Positions 47,534-57,173 are shown, counted from the stretch's first letter. The stretch: DNA of 64,000 nt from Mangrovimonas sp. TPBH4 (GCF_001280505.1 NZ_LBIO01000043.1:1-64000), one strand, 5' to 3'. Notes: generated by a model not told the origin, from the letters alone. A program made the numbers and translations.

Positions 47534-48205
47534 GTGAATTTTAAAGACAAAGAACTCATTATCTTCGACTTTGATGGCACCCTCATCAACAGTATTCCAG
47601 ATCTTACCTTGGCCATAAATAAAATGCTATCCCATTATAATTTAGAGCCCTTAACCGTAAAACAGGTGACTCCATTTGTTGGAAATGGTGCCAAGCCCCT
47701 AGTTCGTAGATCGCTGGAATTAGCCTTGGAAAACCAAGAGCTGTCAAACGGCCTTTTAGAGGAAGCTTTTGAGATTTATGTTGAGGCGTATCGTGAAAAC
47801 AACTGTGTTGATACCTTTATGTATCCAGGGGTATTGGAAACATTGCAATACCTATACAACAAGGGCTATAAAATGGTGATTTGCACCAATAAACCCTTCC
47901 ATTTTATTGCGCCTATTTTAGATGCATTAGAAATTAAACAATATTTTAAATCTTGGATTGGCGAAGATTCCTTACCCCTAAAAAAACCAAATGCAGCGCC
48001 CCTACTTCATTTGACGGACAGCCTTCATACAAGCATAGAAAAAAGTATCATGGTGGGCGATTCCAAGAATGATATCCTTGCGGCTCAAAATGCTGGCATG
48101 GAAAATATTGGCCTCACTTACGGATACAACTATAACGAAAACATCTCCGATTACAAGCCTACCTTAGTGGTGGAGCAGTTTACAGAACTCCAAAAACTGT
48201 TTTAG
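47534..48205 (+). CDS. HAD-family phosphoglycolate-phosphatase-like hydrolase
   Basis: This 223-residue protein is a HAD subfamily I phosphatase. Motif I is FDFDGTLINS (nucleophile Asp at the first D of DFDGT), motif II the ICTNKP segment, motif III with Lys in LPLKKPNAAP, and motif IV MVGDSKNDILAA. It resembles Gph, which dephosphorylates 2-phosphoglycolate. Start is GTG 47534; no in-frame ATG precedes motif I. The FAD oxidoreductase gene begins 1 bp after its stop. Confidence 0.87.
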   Translation: MNFKDKELIIFDFDGTLINSIPDLTLAINKMLSHYNLEPLTVKQVTPFVGNGAKPLVRRSLELALENQELSNGLLEEAFEIYVEAYRENNCVDTFMYPGVLETLQYLYNKGYKMVICTNKPFHFIAPILDALEIKQYFKSWIGEDSLPLKKPNAAPLLHLTDSLHTSIEKSIMVGDSKNDILAAQNAGMENIGLTYGYNYNENISDYKPTLVVEQFTELQKLF

Positions 48206-48206
48206 T

Positions 48207-49640
48207 ATGGAGCGAATTTACAATGTGGGTATCATTGGCGGAGGCATTTCAGGGGTGGTTACAGCTTTGCAATTGGCTAATTATGGTGTAGATTCAATAT
48301 TGTTCGAGCAAGAAAGCAGCGTGGTTAACGGGCCTCCATTTTGTCATTTGCATGCCGGTGGGAATTTATATCCCGATATTTCCGATGAACAATGCAGAAT
48401 ACTCCTCAAGCAATCCATAGAAATGGCGCGGTTGTTTCCGCAATCTATTGACGAACGACCAACATTTATCAGCATTCCAAAATCCGAAAAATACGAAGTC
48501 GGCACAATTTTGAAACGTTTGGATATGCTCGTGGCTTATTACAAGTCATTAATAGAGGAAGACCCTTTGAATGAAATTCTTGGGGCTCCGCAGGATTATT
48601 ACAGGGCTTATAGTGAAGATGATTTAACTGCACTCTCCAAGCAACCAAGTGTAAAACATCCAAAAACAGCCGATGAATGGATGTGCAACGCCATTCAATT
48701 AATAGATTACAAAAAATTGAAAACGCCCGTTATTCTTGTTCAGGAATACGGATGGAACCTTTTTAGGTTGGCTGCTCAAGCACAGCTAGCCTTGGAGAAA
48801 TCTGAGAAATGTAATCTTAAGACCAGTACCAATGTTACCGATATCAAAGATGCACGGGATCTAAATTTGGATTACAATTGGGAAATTCATACCCAAGTTG
48901 CTGTTTATAAAGTGAGGTATCTAGTGAATTCTAGTGGCTTTAATACGGGGCAATTTGATGAATCGCTACAATTAAAAAGAGAGCGTCTTATTGAATTTAA
49001 AGCAGCTTATGTGTCCAAGTGGCAGCCCATTACAGGACTCATACCAGAGCTTATTTTTCATGGGGAGCGCGGCACGCCACACGGCATGGCCCAACTTACC
49101 CCCTATTGCGACGATTATTATCAAATTCATGGGATGACAAAGGACATTACGTTGTTCGAAAATGGATTGGTACAATCCAAAGGAAAAGGGGGTCTCCCAA
49201 AGTTTAATAAGGACATTAAGGAAAAACTAAACCGTGGTTGGAACGACAGTGAAATCATAAACAGAACCGAAAAAGCCATTGCATTTGTTGAGGGATTTGT
49301 GCCTTCTTTTAAATCGGCATCCGTTGGAGGCCCACCTTTATATGGTGCTCAGCAAATTTCTGGAGATGATCCAAACCTTAGAGTTGGAGAAGTTAGTTTC
49401 CCCAGTAAATCGTATGCCCGCAGTGAAATTATTAAGGCGTCCTCGGCCCTCACTGTGGCCAATCAAATCCTCCATAAAATTCAGGAAGAAGCCATAATTC
49501 CTACAATTCAAACCGAATTAAAACAAAACCAATTACTGAACAGTATTTCAAAACAGGCCATTGATGCCTTGGCCAGTGCCTTGGCCATTGAACGTGGTTA
49601 CCCCGAGGCACTATCTCGATTGCTTATTGATAAAGACTAA
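48207..49640 (+). CDS. FAD-dependent oxidoreductase
   Basis: This 477-residue protein has an N-terminal Rossmann FAD motif GIIGGGISGVVTALQL (residues 8-23) followed by ILFEQ, and a DAO-like substrate domain. It has no obvious signal peptide. Residues about 255-390 contain RGTPHGMAQLTPYC and SVGGPPLYGAQQISGDDPNLR, suggesting a D-amino-acid/glycerol-3-phosphate oxidase-like fold. The substrate is not readable. It directly follows the HAD phosphatase gene, so the two may act in one salvage step. Confidence 0.78.
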   Translation: MERIYNVGIIGGGISGVVTALQLANYGVDSILFEQESSVVNGPPFCHLHAGGNLYPDISDEQCRILLKQSIEMARLFPQSIDERPTFISIPKSEKYEVGTILKRLDMLVAYYKSLIEEDPLNEILGAPQDYYRAYSEDDLTALSKQPSVKHPKTADEWMCNAIQLIDYKKLKTPVILVQEYGWNLFRLAAQAQLALEKSEKCNLKTSTNVTDIKDARDLNLDYNWEIHTQVAVYKVRYLVNSSGFNTGQFDESLQLKRERLIEFKAAYVSKWQPITGLIPELIFHGERGTPHGMAQLTPYCDDYYQIHGMTKDITLFENGLVQSKGKGGLPKFNKDIKEKLNRGWNDSEIINRTEKAIAFVEGFVPSFKSASVGGPPLYGAQQISGDDPNLRVGEVSFPSKSYARSEIIKASSALTVANQILHKIQEEAIIPTIQTELKQNQLLNSISKQAIDALASALAIERGYPEALSRLLIDKD

Positions 49641-49661
49641 ACGAAAAGTTTTGCAATTTAC

Positions 49662-50510
49662 CTATACTACCTCCAACTTATACCCAACCCCATGAATATT
49701 GACCAGTTGGATCCGTTCATCATCCTGTAGTTTTTTACGGAGTTTGGAAATATAGGTATCCAAACTACGCCCCACGACCACGCCATGGTCTTCCCAAACA
49801 CGCTTGCTGAGTTCATCACGGCTAATTACTTGGTTTGGGCGCTCCACAAACAGCTCCAACAGTTCACATTCCTTTTTGGAAAGGGCTATTTCGGTGGCCG
49901 GTGTTACCAATTTATGCTGTTCCGGATAAAACATAAAATGCCCCAAAGGCACTTCTTTAGTAGATATTTTCTCTGAAACTGCGAGCCTTCGTTTAAAAAA
50001 CCACCATCCTAAAACCAATAAAATAACTAGTGGTAATAGCCATAACCAAACCAAATTTGAATTGGACCGTTGTGCATCCATAAACTTTACACGCACCGCA
50101 TAACAGGATTTTGGCAACAAACGTCCTTTACAAGGAACAACCCCCTGTTCTCCCTCTTGCCACATTTCAAAACTATAAGCTACTTCGGCATCTTCACATT
50201 GCAACACTTCTACCAAATAACGATTGGAGAAATGTTGAGCTTCCAAACTTCTTTCAACAATGGCTACCAGACTATCAGGTACAATCTGCAAAGGTTTTTC
50301 AAAGGATATTTGATAAGAAGAAGCATCCAAAGCTACCACGGGTAGCACTCGGGAAGTAGTATCACCAGAATGCAACAACAATTGGTGCCCTACCTCACGT
50401 AAGCCTACTTTAATGCGTTCTGGAGAATGTTCGTCAGTGGACTCAGAACAAGCCAAAGTGAACAAGAGAAATAGGAACATTACGAAGCAATTACGGATTT
50501 TAGGCATCAT
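49662..50510 (-). CDS. ToxR-like membrane-bound winged-helix regulator
   Basis: This 282-residue protein has an N-terminal signal or lipobox-like segment (LLFTLACSES, about residues 13-24), a periplasmic region (about 25-150) with a Cys pair, one transmembrane segment (about 153-172), and a cytoplasmic OmpR/PhoB-type DNA-binding domain (about 188-282, with SKKECELLELFVERPNQVISR and DTYISKLRKKL). It lacks a receiver domain, so it is a one-component transmembrane regulator with reversed order compared with ToxR. It diverges from a lipoprotein gene at 50680, a likely target. Confidence 0.82.
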   Translation of the reverse strand: MMPKIRNCFVMFLFLLFTLACSESTDEHSPERIKVGLREVGHQLLLHSGDTTSRVLPVVALDASSYQISFEKPLQIVPDSLVAIVERSLEAQHFSNRYLVEVLQCEDAEVAYSFEMWQEGEQGVVPCKGRLLPKSCYAVRVKFMDAQRSNSNLVWLWLLPLVILLVLGWWFFKRRLAVSEKISTKEVPLGHFMFYPEQHKLVTPATEIALSKKECELLELFVERPNQVISRDELSKRVWEDHGVVVGRSLDTYISKLRKKLQDDERIQLVNIHGVGYKLEVV

Positions 50511-50679
50511 AGGAATTATATCTACTGTAAATAACCAACATTTTTAGGACTTTTTACAAGCATTCACACTTCTTTGACACTTTTTTGACATTTTTAAGAA
50601 CTGTCCTTCATAGCTTTAACATAACAATCAAATAACTCCGAACCTTCCGTGTTGAAGGTTCCATTTAAACCAAATTCTT

Positions 50680-51285
50680 ATGAAAACAATTAGTAACTAT
50701 GTGAGGCCGTATTTCTTTATTCTTGGGATCACACTCACCCTCCTTTTCAATTGTCAAACGGACAAATACCAAGAATCGAAAACAGAAACTTCCCAATTGG
50801 CAATGGCGACATCAGAATACCCCATGGGGCCGGTGTTATTTCCTAGAATAGAAGGACAAACACAAATAGATTCCCTCTATGAAACCTCCTTCTATTTGGA
50901 AGATTTGGAAAATAACAACTACAACATTATTGTTTACATGGGCTTAAAAGAACAATCTTATTACGCTTCTCCAAATTCCTCTCATGCCTACAAGGGACGC
51001 TTTTCTTTTGACGTTGAAACCGATGATAAAATTCAATTGTTTGATGCACTCTCTGAAACATCTATTTTAAAAGAAGACTTAGAGCCTCACTGCAATGGAT
51101 ATGGTGCTAACTGGATACGACAAAACACGTTCTACAAGCAGCCCTTCCATTTAAATACCTCTGAGGATTTTTATATTATGGGATTTATACAATTTACCAT
51201 TGAACCCCGTTCTACCAAGGAAGTAGTCCCTTTTGGCATCACCAATAAGGACGGTAATTTGAAGATTGCCATCACCAAATGCTAG
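50680..51285 (+). CDS. lipoprotein of unknown function
   Basis: This 201-residue protein has a lipoprotein-like signal ending LLFNCQ (Cys25). The mature beta-rich domain has Cys residues at about 138 and 201. It is transcribed divergently from the ToxR-like regulator gene across a 169-bp gap, so it is a plausible target or sensor partner. I do not recognise a family. Confidence 0.65.
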   Translation: MKTISNYVRPYFFILGITLTLLFNCQTDKYQESKTETSQLAMATSEYPMGPVLFPRIEGQTQIDSLYETSFYLEDLENNNYNIIVYMGLKEQSYYASPNSSHAYKGRFSFDVETDDKIQLFDALSETSILKEDLEPHCNGYGANWIRQNTFYKQPFHLNTSEDFYIMGFIQFTIEPRSTKEVVPFGITNKDGNLKIAITKC

Positions 51286-51302
51286 TCTTTTACACAGAAT
51301 AT

Positions 51303-51366
51303 AAAAAAACACCTCCAATGGAAATCTTTGGTCATTTTGAGCCCATTCCAATGGAGGTGTTTTTAT
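51303..51366. terminator. long bidirectional terminator
   Basis: AACACCTCCAATGGAA pairs with TTCCAATGGAGGTGTT over about 16 bp with one mismatch, flanked by A- and T-runs. It lies between the convergent lipoprotein and M13 peptidase genes and serves both. Confidence 0.88.
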
Positions 51367-51385
51367 TTGATTTTACAATTAAAAC

Positions 51386-53416
51386 TTACCAGACCTTGAT
51401 TCTGTCTGTTTCAGCTTTAAAATTTTGGTCCCCTTCTTCCAAATCAAAGGCCTCATAAAACGGCGTCATGTTCATTAAAGGTCCGTTCACACGCCATATA
51501 GGCGGTGAATGTGGATCGGTTGCTACATAATTTCGCAAATACTCATCACGAGTCTTTACTCGCCAAATACGTGCCACCGACATAAAGAAACGCTGATCTG
51601 GAGTATAGCCCTTTATCTTGGTACTATCCTGTCCTTGAGCCGTCATTTTAAAGGCATCGTAGGCTATGGCAACTCCTCCATTATCTGCAGTGTTTTCACC
51701 AACCGTTAAAGCTCCTTTTAGGTGCACACTGTCCAATACGGTAAAAGCATCGTATTGCTCAATGATCTGTTGGGTCTTGGCCTTAAACTTGGCGTAATCC
51801 TCTTCGGTCCACCAGTTTTTAACATTTCCTTCCTTGTCGTATTGTGCTCCTTGATCGTCAAAGGCATGGGTAAATTCATGGCCAATGACCATCCCAATAC
51901 CTCCATAATTCACAGCATCATCGACATTTGGGTCAAAATAAGGAGGCTGTAAAATCCCCGCAGGAAACACAATTTCATTCAAAGACGGGTTGTAATAGGC
52001 CGTTACGGTAGATGGTGTGGTGTACCATTCATCTCTATTGGGAGCCTTGTTTAATTGAGCTAAATGATAGGCATAATTGTTTTGATTTAGGGCTAATACA
52101 TTTTCAAAATAATGCGTTTTGTCAATGTCAACCTCATAGGATCTCCACACATCGGGATAGCCAATTTTTTTGGTTATGCTATGTAATTTTTCTTTGGCCT
52201 TTACTTTGGTGCTATCGCTCATCCAATCCAATTGGGTGATGCGCTTTTCCAAAGATTTTTGAAGATTGTTTACCAATTCCAAAGCTCGCTTTTTGGCATT
52301 TTCATCAAAATAACGTTTGACATACAATTGTCCCAAAGCAAATCCCAATTGGCGATCTACCTGTTGCACCATGCGCTCAGCTCTAGTTTTTTGAACACTT
52401 TGTCCCGAAATCACCTTTGAATAAGCAAACTCTGCGTCCTGAAAAGGAGTGCTCAATATAGACGCAAATGCCGTCAAGGTATTGGCCTTTAAATAGGTTT
52501 TCCAATCATCTAATGCCACTGTTTTAAGCATTGTGTTAAGTGTTTCAAAATAGGCCGGCTGCATCACATCTACAGAGTCTACCTCCATTCCCAAATGCTC
52601 CAACATGGACTTCCAACCTATGTTTTTCTGTGTTTTGTCAAGCTCTAAAACGGCCAATTTATGGTAATTTGCCAGGATATCCCTTAATTCCACTCGGGTT
52701 TTATGAGAAGCGGCCAATTGCTTTTCTATGGCATACACCTTTTGGGCATTAGTTTCTGAATTGGAATCGCCAATCAATTCAAACAAAGTCGTTAAGTAAT
52801 TTTGATAAGCCTTCTGAATGGCTTCGGTGGATGCATCGGTATTAAAATAATAATCCCGATCTGGCAAACCCAATCCTGTTTGTCCAAAATGGGCAATGTT
52901 CAAGGCGCTATTCTCTTGATCTGGATAAATGGACGCATTGATTAAAGAATAATTCCCAACTTTCATTTGATCGGCTACAAAAGCAATTAGTACTGCAGGG
53001 CTATCTAAAGCATCAATTTGTTCCAGAATTGGCTTTATAGGTTCAAACCCACGCTGATCGATGCTCAAGGTATCCATCCCTGAAGCATAGAAATCGCCTA
53101 ATTTCTGTTCGATACTACCTTTGGCATAATCACCTACAGATACTTCTTCCAAAATGGTTTGCAACAATTTTTTCTGTGGAATATTTAAAAATCTATAGGA
53201 GCCCACCCCGACTTGGTCATCGGCAATTACGGCTTGGTCATACCAAGTTTTGTTAACATGGCCAAAGAAATTATCCCCTGGCTTAATAGAAGGGTCAATC
53301 CCCTCAAAAATAAGAGCAGATTCCTGTGCTGGGTCATCGCTCACAGGCTGTTTTGAATCCTCTTTACAGCCCACCAATAAAGCGGCTGCAAAAGAAATAT
53401 AAAGAACTGGTTTCAT
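51386..53416 (-). CDS. M13 family zinc metallopeptidase lipoprotein
   Basis: This 676-residue neprilysin-like peptidase has a lipoprotein signal (LLVGCKE, Cys16) and M13_N and M13 domains. The zinc motif HEFTH sits near residue 511-515 with the third ligand in ENTADNGG. NAYYNP-like (TAYYNPSLNEIVFPAGILQPP) and the C-terminal ending DRIKVW resemble the conserved NAYYxP and CxVW elements. Length (about 680) is normal. Secreted-face degradation of small peptides is the usual role. Confidence 0.93.
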   Translation of the reverse strand: MKPVLYISFAAALLVGCKEDSKQPVSDDPAQESALIFEGIDPSIKPGDNFFGHVNKTWYDQAVIADDQVGVGSYRFLNIPQKKLLQTILEEVSVGDYAKGSIEQKLGDFYASGMDTLSIDQRGFEPIKPILEQIDALDSPAVLIAFVADQMKVGNYSLINASIYPDQENSALNIAHFGQTGLGLPDRDYYFNTDASTEAIQKAYQNYLTTLFELIGDSNSETNAQKVYAIEKQLAASHKTRVELRDILANYHKLAVLELDKTQKNIGWKSMLEHLGMEVDSVDVMQPAYFETLNTMLKTVALDDWKTYLKANTLTAFASILSTPFQDAEFAYSKVISGQSVQKTRAERMVQQVDRQLGFALGQLYVKRYFDENAKKRALELVNNLQKSLEKRITQLDWMSDSTKVKAKEKLHSITKKIGYPDVWRSYEVDIDKTHYFENVLALNQNNYAYHLAQLNKAPNRDEWYTTPSTVTAYYNPSLNEIVFPAGILQPPYFDPNVDDAVNYGGIGMVIGHEFTHAFDDQGAQYDKEGNVKNWWTEEDYAKFKAKTQQIIEQYDAFTVLDSVHLKGALTVGENTADNGGVAIAYDAFKMTAQGQDSTKIKGYTPDQRFFMSVARIWRVKTRDEYLRNYVATDPHSPPIWRVNGPLMNMTPFYEAFDLEEGDQNFKAETDRIKVW

Positions 53417-53463
53417 AATGAATGGTTTGTGATGGTATCAAAAGTAAGTATTTTAAACCTAAA

Positions 53464-53493
53464 TGTCATGCTAAGCATTTCACGGGCATCTAG
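53464..53493. repeat. possible degenerate dispersed repeat
   Basis: TGTCATGCTAAGCATTTC and the following GGGCATCTA resemble the TGTCATGCTGAGCTTG-type hairpin elements scattered in flavobacterial genomes. A second degraded copy starts at 57425. Two poor copies are weak evidence. Confidence 0.3.
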
Positions 53494-53551
53494 GACTTTA
53501 GAATTGGAAAATATCTCTGTCTCCCCGCTCTCAACTTCCTTCCAAAACCGT

Positions 53552-53559
53552 TATCTTTG
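53552..53559 (+). promoter_or_regulatory. candidate -7 element of the HipA-like gene
   Basis: TATCTTTG matches TAnnTTTG, 17 bases before the HipA-like ATG. Confidence 0.45.
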
Positions 53560-53576
53560 GCCTCAAATATTACCTT

Positions 53577-54365
53577 ATGTCAATAGCTATTCGGCATGTC
53601 AATGTCATGCGTTACATTACCCCTTTAAGAGAAGGCGGTTCCCTCCCAGCCATTGCTGAAGCGGATGATGGATTTAATTATGTGGTTAAGTTTAGAGGGG
53701 CTGGCCATGGCGTAAAAGGACTTATTGCCGAATATTTGGGCTGTGAAATTGCCCGAAAATTGGGGCTATTGGTACCAGAGGTTGTCTTTGCCGAATTGGA
53801 TGAGGCTTTTGGTCGCACCGAAGGGGATGAAGAAATACAAGACCTCCTTAAATGGAGCCAGGGATTAAATATCGGGTTGCACTACCTCTCCGGAGCTGTA
53901 AATTACGATCCTGTGGTATTGACGCCAGATCCGCTTTTAGCCTCTAAAATTGTGTGGTTGGATGCTTTTATTACCAATATAGATCGCACCACCCGAAACA
54001 CCAACATGCTTATTTGGAACAAAAACCTATGGTTGATAGACCATGGGGCGTCCTTCTATTTCCACCATTCATGGAATGACATTCCAAAGGCTGCCAAAAC
54101 ACCATTCAACCTTATCAAGGATCATGTCTTATTGGCGCAAGCCAGTGAACTGGAACAGGTGCACCAAGAGTTCAAAGCCTTGTTGACTGAAGAAGTCATT
54201 AATGATATCGTCAACAACCTACCAGACACTTGGTTGCAATGGGAAGGTTATCCCTATACCGAACAGGACTTAAAAAATGGCTATCTTGAGTTTCTAAACA
54301 CAAGACTTGCCCATTCTGAAATCTTTACAAACCAAGCCATACATGCCAGAAAAGATCTTATATGA
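53577..54365 (+). CDS. HipA-like kinase
   Basis: This 262-residue protein resembles the C-terminal kinase core of HipA toxins and is much shorter than HipA itself (about 440). Candidate catalytic residues: the ATP-contacting Lys38 in YVVKFRG, Asp136 in NIDRTTRNTNML with Asn141/Asn143, and Asp155 in the DHG of LWLIDHGASF. No HipB-type antitoxin precedes it. Instead its 3' end overlaps a DUF3037 gene by 23 bp. Kinase activity and toxin or non-toxin role are inference. Confidence 0.82.
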   Translation: MSIAIRHVNVMRYITPLREGGSLPAIAEADDGFNYVVKFRGAGHGVKGLIAEYLGCEIARKLGLLVPEVVFAELDEAFGRTEGDEEIQDLLKWSQGLNIGLHYLSGAVNYDPVVLTPDPLLASKIVWLDAFITNIDRTTRNTNMLIWNKNLWLIDHGASFYFHHSWNDIPKAAKTPFNLIKDHVLLAQASELEQVHQEFKALLTEEVINDIVNNLPDTWLQWEGYPYTEQDLKNGYLEFLNTRLAHSEIFTNQAIHARKDLI

Positions 54366-54726
54366 GTACGCTATTATTCGTTACGTGCCTAAAGTGGAAC
54401 GTGAAGAATTTATAAATGTGGGCATTGTCTTGTATGCCAAACAGGGCAGCAGCATTCACCTGCACTATCATGTAGACCAAGCTCGTATTACAGCCTTTAG
54501 TCCTGAAGCGGATATAGAGTCTTTAGAATCGCATTTGGAATCATTTAAACGCATTGCTGCGGGCGACAAAGCCTGTGGCTTGATCGCCCAAATGGATACA
54601 GCTTCCAGATTTAGATGGTTAACCGCGGTACGTAGTTCGGTTATTCAAACCTCTAGACCGCACCCTGGATTTAGTACCAATTTGGAAACTACCGCACAAA
54701 AACTCTTTCAGGAAGTTGTACTCTAG
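54343..54726 (+). CDS. DUF3037 family protein
   Basis: This 127-residue soluble protein starts MPEKILYEYAIIRYVPKVE and contains EREEFINVGIVLY, typical of DUF3037. Its start overlaps the HipA-like kinase gene by 23 bp, so the two are translationally coupled and likely work together. Function unknown. It converges with the alcohol dehydrogenase gene with a 7-bp gap. Confidence 0.85.
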   Translation: MPEKILYEYAIIRYVPKVEREEFINVGIVLYAKQGSSIHLHYHVDQARITAFSPEADIESLESHLESFKRIAAGDKACGLIAQMDTASRFRWLTAVRSSVIQTSRPHPGFSTNLETTAQKLFQEVVL

Positions 54727-54733
54727 GTGTAAC

Positions 54734-55789
54734 CTAGCTTTTTAAAGATGCCATATCAATCACAAAGCGATAATGAACATCGCTTTTGAGCATGCGTTCA
54801 TAAGCGGTATTGATATCCTGAATGTTAATCACTTCAATGTTTGAGGTAATGTTATGTTTCCCACAAAAATCCAAAAGTTCTTGAGTTTCTGCAATACCTC
54901 CAATCAAGGAGCCAGCTACCTTTTTACGTCCCATAATCATAGGTACCGTATTTAGCATAGGGTCCAGTGGCCCCAAATAGCCAACCAATACCAAAGTACC
55001 ATTGGTATTTAAAGTCCCAATATAAGGGTTCACATCATGTACATAAGGCACCGTGTCTATGATTACATCAAACTGCCCTTGCACAGCTGCCATTTCATCT
55101 TCATTGGTAGAGATGACCACGGCATCTGCCCCTAAATCTTTTGCATCTTGAATTTTGTTCTTCGATCTTGAAAATAGAGTGACATGAGCCCCAAGCGCAT
55201 CCGCCAATTTAATTGCCATATGTCCCAGTCCTCCAAGCCCCACAACGGCCACCTTACTGTCCTTACCAACATTCCAATGACGTAACGGCGACCAAGTAGT
55301 GATACCTGCACATAATACAGGAGCCACGCCTGCCAAATCAAGATTTTCGGGTACACTCAATACAAAATGTTCATCCACTACAATGCTCTCGGAATACCCT
55401 CCATAGGTAGGTAAATCCAGATGTTTGTCATGACCTCCATAAGTGCCAACCCATTCGGGGCAATACTGTTCCAAATCGTTGTTGCAATTGCTACAGGAAC
55501 GACACGAATCTACCAAACAGCCTACAGCAACAATATCTCCTGCTTTATATTTGTTCACCCCTTCACCTACAGATTTTACCTTCCCTACTATTTCATGACC
55601 GGGAACCACAGGGTACACACTAAAGCCCCAATCATTACGGGCAAAGTGCAAATCTGAATGGCACACTCCACAATACAAAATATCAATCTCTACATCCTTA
55701 TCGGTAACTTTTCGTCTTTGAATGCCCATTTCTCCTAGGGCAGCATCTGCTGCTTCTGTCCCAAATGCCTTTATACTTGTTGTATCCAT
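54734..55789 (-). CDS. NAD(P)-dependent zinc alcohol dehydrogenase
   Basis: This 351-residue medium-chain dehydrogenase resembles YahK/cinnamyl-alcohol-dehydrogenase-like enzymes that reduce aldehydes. Catalytic zinc ligands: Cys in YCGVCHSDLHF, His in GHEIVG; structural zinc Cys cluster in SCRSCSNCNNDLEQYC. The Rossmann motif is GLGGLGHMAIKLA. Length is normal. It is a single gene preceded by a 233-bp gap. Confidence 0.92.
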   Translation of the reverse strand: MDTTSIKAFGTEAADAALGEMGIQRRKVTDKDVEIDILYCGVCHSDLHFARNDWGFSVYPVVPGHEIVGKVKSVGEGVNKYKAGDIVAVGCLVDSCRSCSNCNNDLEQYCPEWVGTYGGHDKHLDLPTYGGYSESIVVDEHFVLSVPENLDLAGVAPVLCAGITTWSPLRHWNVGKDSKVAVVGLGGLGHMAIKLADALGAHVTLFSRSKNKIQDAKDLGADAVVISTNEDEMAAVQGQFDVIIDTVPYVHDVNPYIGTLNTNGTLVLVGYLGPLDPMLNTVPMIMGRKKVAGSLIGGIAETQELLDFCGKHNITSNIEVINIQDINTAYERMLKSDVHYRFVIDMASLKS

Positions 55790-56022
55790 TTTTTATTGTA
55801 ATTAATTTATTTTGAATACTTTAAAGTTACGGAAATATTATTAGGCTTTAGGACGTTTTTCACCTTATAACTCCAATTGAATACTTAGGAAGAAAATTAA
55901 ACATGACATTATTTCAGACTTAAACCTTTGGCGTAGTTTATGTGCCTTGTCCAACATGAATATGGATTGAATCCGGTATAAAAGTTATACTGAACAATTA
56001 CATACACATTAAAAACTATTTT

Positions 56023-56451
56023 ATGAGTCAAGTTAAAGAGAATAACACTGTTAAGGTGCACTACACAGGAAAATTAACCGATGGTCAAGTTTTCGATACC
56101 TCGGAAGGACGTGAACCTTTAGAGTTTACTTTAGGACAAGGACTAATGATCCCTGGATTTGAAAAGGGATTAATTGATATGAAACTGAATGAGAAAAAAA
56201 CCATCTCGCTTACTAAAGAAGAGGCCTTTGGTGACGCTCGTCCAGAATTGATCCAAGAGGTTCAAAAAAATCAATTACCAGAAGAATTGGTGCCAGAAGT
56301 AGGAATGCCTTTAATCTCTACGGCTCCAGATGGTAGAGAACACCAATTGTTAATTACAGAAGTAAAAGAAGACAGTATTGTGGTTGATGCCAATCACCCT
56401 CTAGCTGGTAAGGATGTTATTTTTGATTTGGAAGTTGTAGAAATAAAATAA
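56023..56451 (+). CDS. FKBP-type peptidyl-prolyl isomerase (SlyD-like)
   Basis: This 142-residue protein has the FKBP start VKVHYTGKLTDGQVFDTS and IPGFEKGLIDMKLNEKKTI, followed by the inserted flap (IF) domain typical of SlyD. It lacks SlyD's His-rich tail. It accelerates proline isomerisation and aids folding in the cytosol. A terminator follows. Confidence 0.92.
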   Translation: MSQVKENNTVKVHYTGKLTDGQVFDTSEGREPLEFTLGQGLMIPGFEKGLIDMKLNEKKTISLTKEEAFGDARPELIQEVQKNQLPEELVPEVGMPLISTAPDGREHQLLITEVKEDSIVVDANHPLAGKDVIFDLEVVEIK

Positions 56452-56474
56452 ATACTTTTTTTGAATCTATAAGT

Positions 56475-56511
56475 AAAAGCCTGATAAATCCAACATTTAT
56501 CAGGCTTTTTG
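56475..56511 (+). terminator. intrinsic terminator after the FKBP gene
   Basis: AAAAGCCTGATAAAT pairs with ATTTATCAGGCTTTT around CCAAC, followed by T. It lies before a convergent gene. Confidence 0.9.
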
Positions 56512-56549
56512 CATACAGCATATAATGGTTGCTTAGTTAACCATGGGGC

Positions 56550-57173
56550 TTATAAATTGGTGTTTTGCGCTGGCAAGACCAGATCTCTATGTGCCACAAA
56601 CAGACTGCCTTCTTTTTTCAAATTAAGCATTCCTTGAAATCTATTTTTTTCTAATTTTTTACGGCAACGATTTGTCAATAATGGATCGTCATTAAAAATA
56701 AAAGCATCCAATTTTTGGGCTTCATCTCCAGGTGCCATCACAATAGGATGGATATGTTTTAATCCTCGACGTCTCGGGAAAGCATTGGCTGCATAACTGG
56801 CTCCTGGAACAAAAGTGTAAAAGGTATATTGTCCATTGGCATCAGTTTTTGCCCAGGCTCTATGATATACATATTTTTTGTCATTTAGTTTCCTATTATC
56901 ATATTCACCATCTTCATTTGGTTGATAGATAAACACAATCACATCTTGAGCTGGAGTCACTCCGTCACTTTGGTATATGGTACCGGTAATTTTTAATTTT
57001 TCCACTTGTGTCTCATATCCGGGAATCGTATCTACGGCATTAAGAGATGCTTCTGTATAGTCATAAATAGGACTTCTCTTTTTATATTCTTCAGAAATGG
57101 TTTCCTCCATATTTTGAGAAACTGCAACTCCTATCATAAAAAGGCCACAAAATAAGGTGAGTAGAGTTTTCAT
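56550..57173 (-). CDS. exported intradiol-dioxygenase-like protein
   Basis: This 207-residue protein has a signal peptide (about residues 1-19) and a domain like the C-terminal half of intradiol ring-cleavage dioxygenases. The segment KITGTIYQSDGVTPAQDVIVFIYQPN, then GQYTFYTFVPGASYA and HIHPIVMAPGD, matches that fold. The HxH pair and two Tyr that could be iron ligands are present. True ring cleavage is not shown; Bacteroidota carry many such exported domains of unclear use. Confidence 0.78.
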   Translation of the reverse strand: MKTLLTLFCGLFMIGVAVSQNMEETISEEYKKRSPIYDYTEASLNAVDTIPGYETQVEKLKITGTIYQSDGVTPAQDVIVFIYQPNEDGEYDNRKLNDKKYVYHRAWAKTDANGQYTFYTFVPGASYAANAFPRRRGLKHIHPIVMAPGDEAQKLDAFIFNDDPLLTNRCRKKLEKNRFQGMLNLKKEGSLFVAHRDLVLPAQNTNL

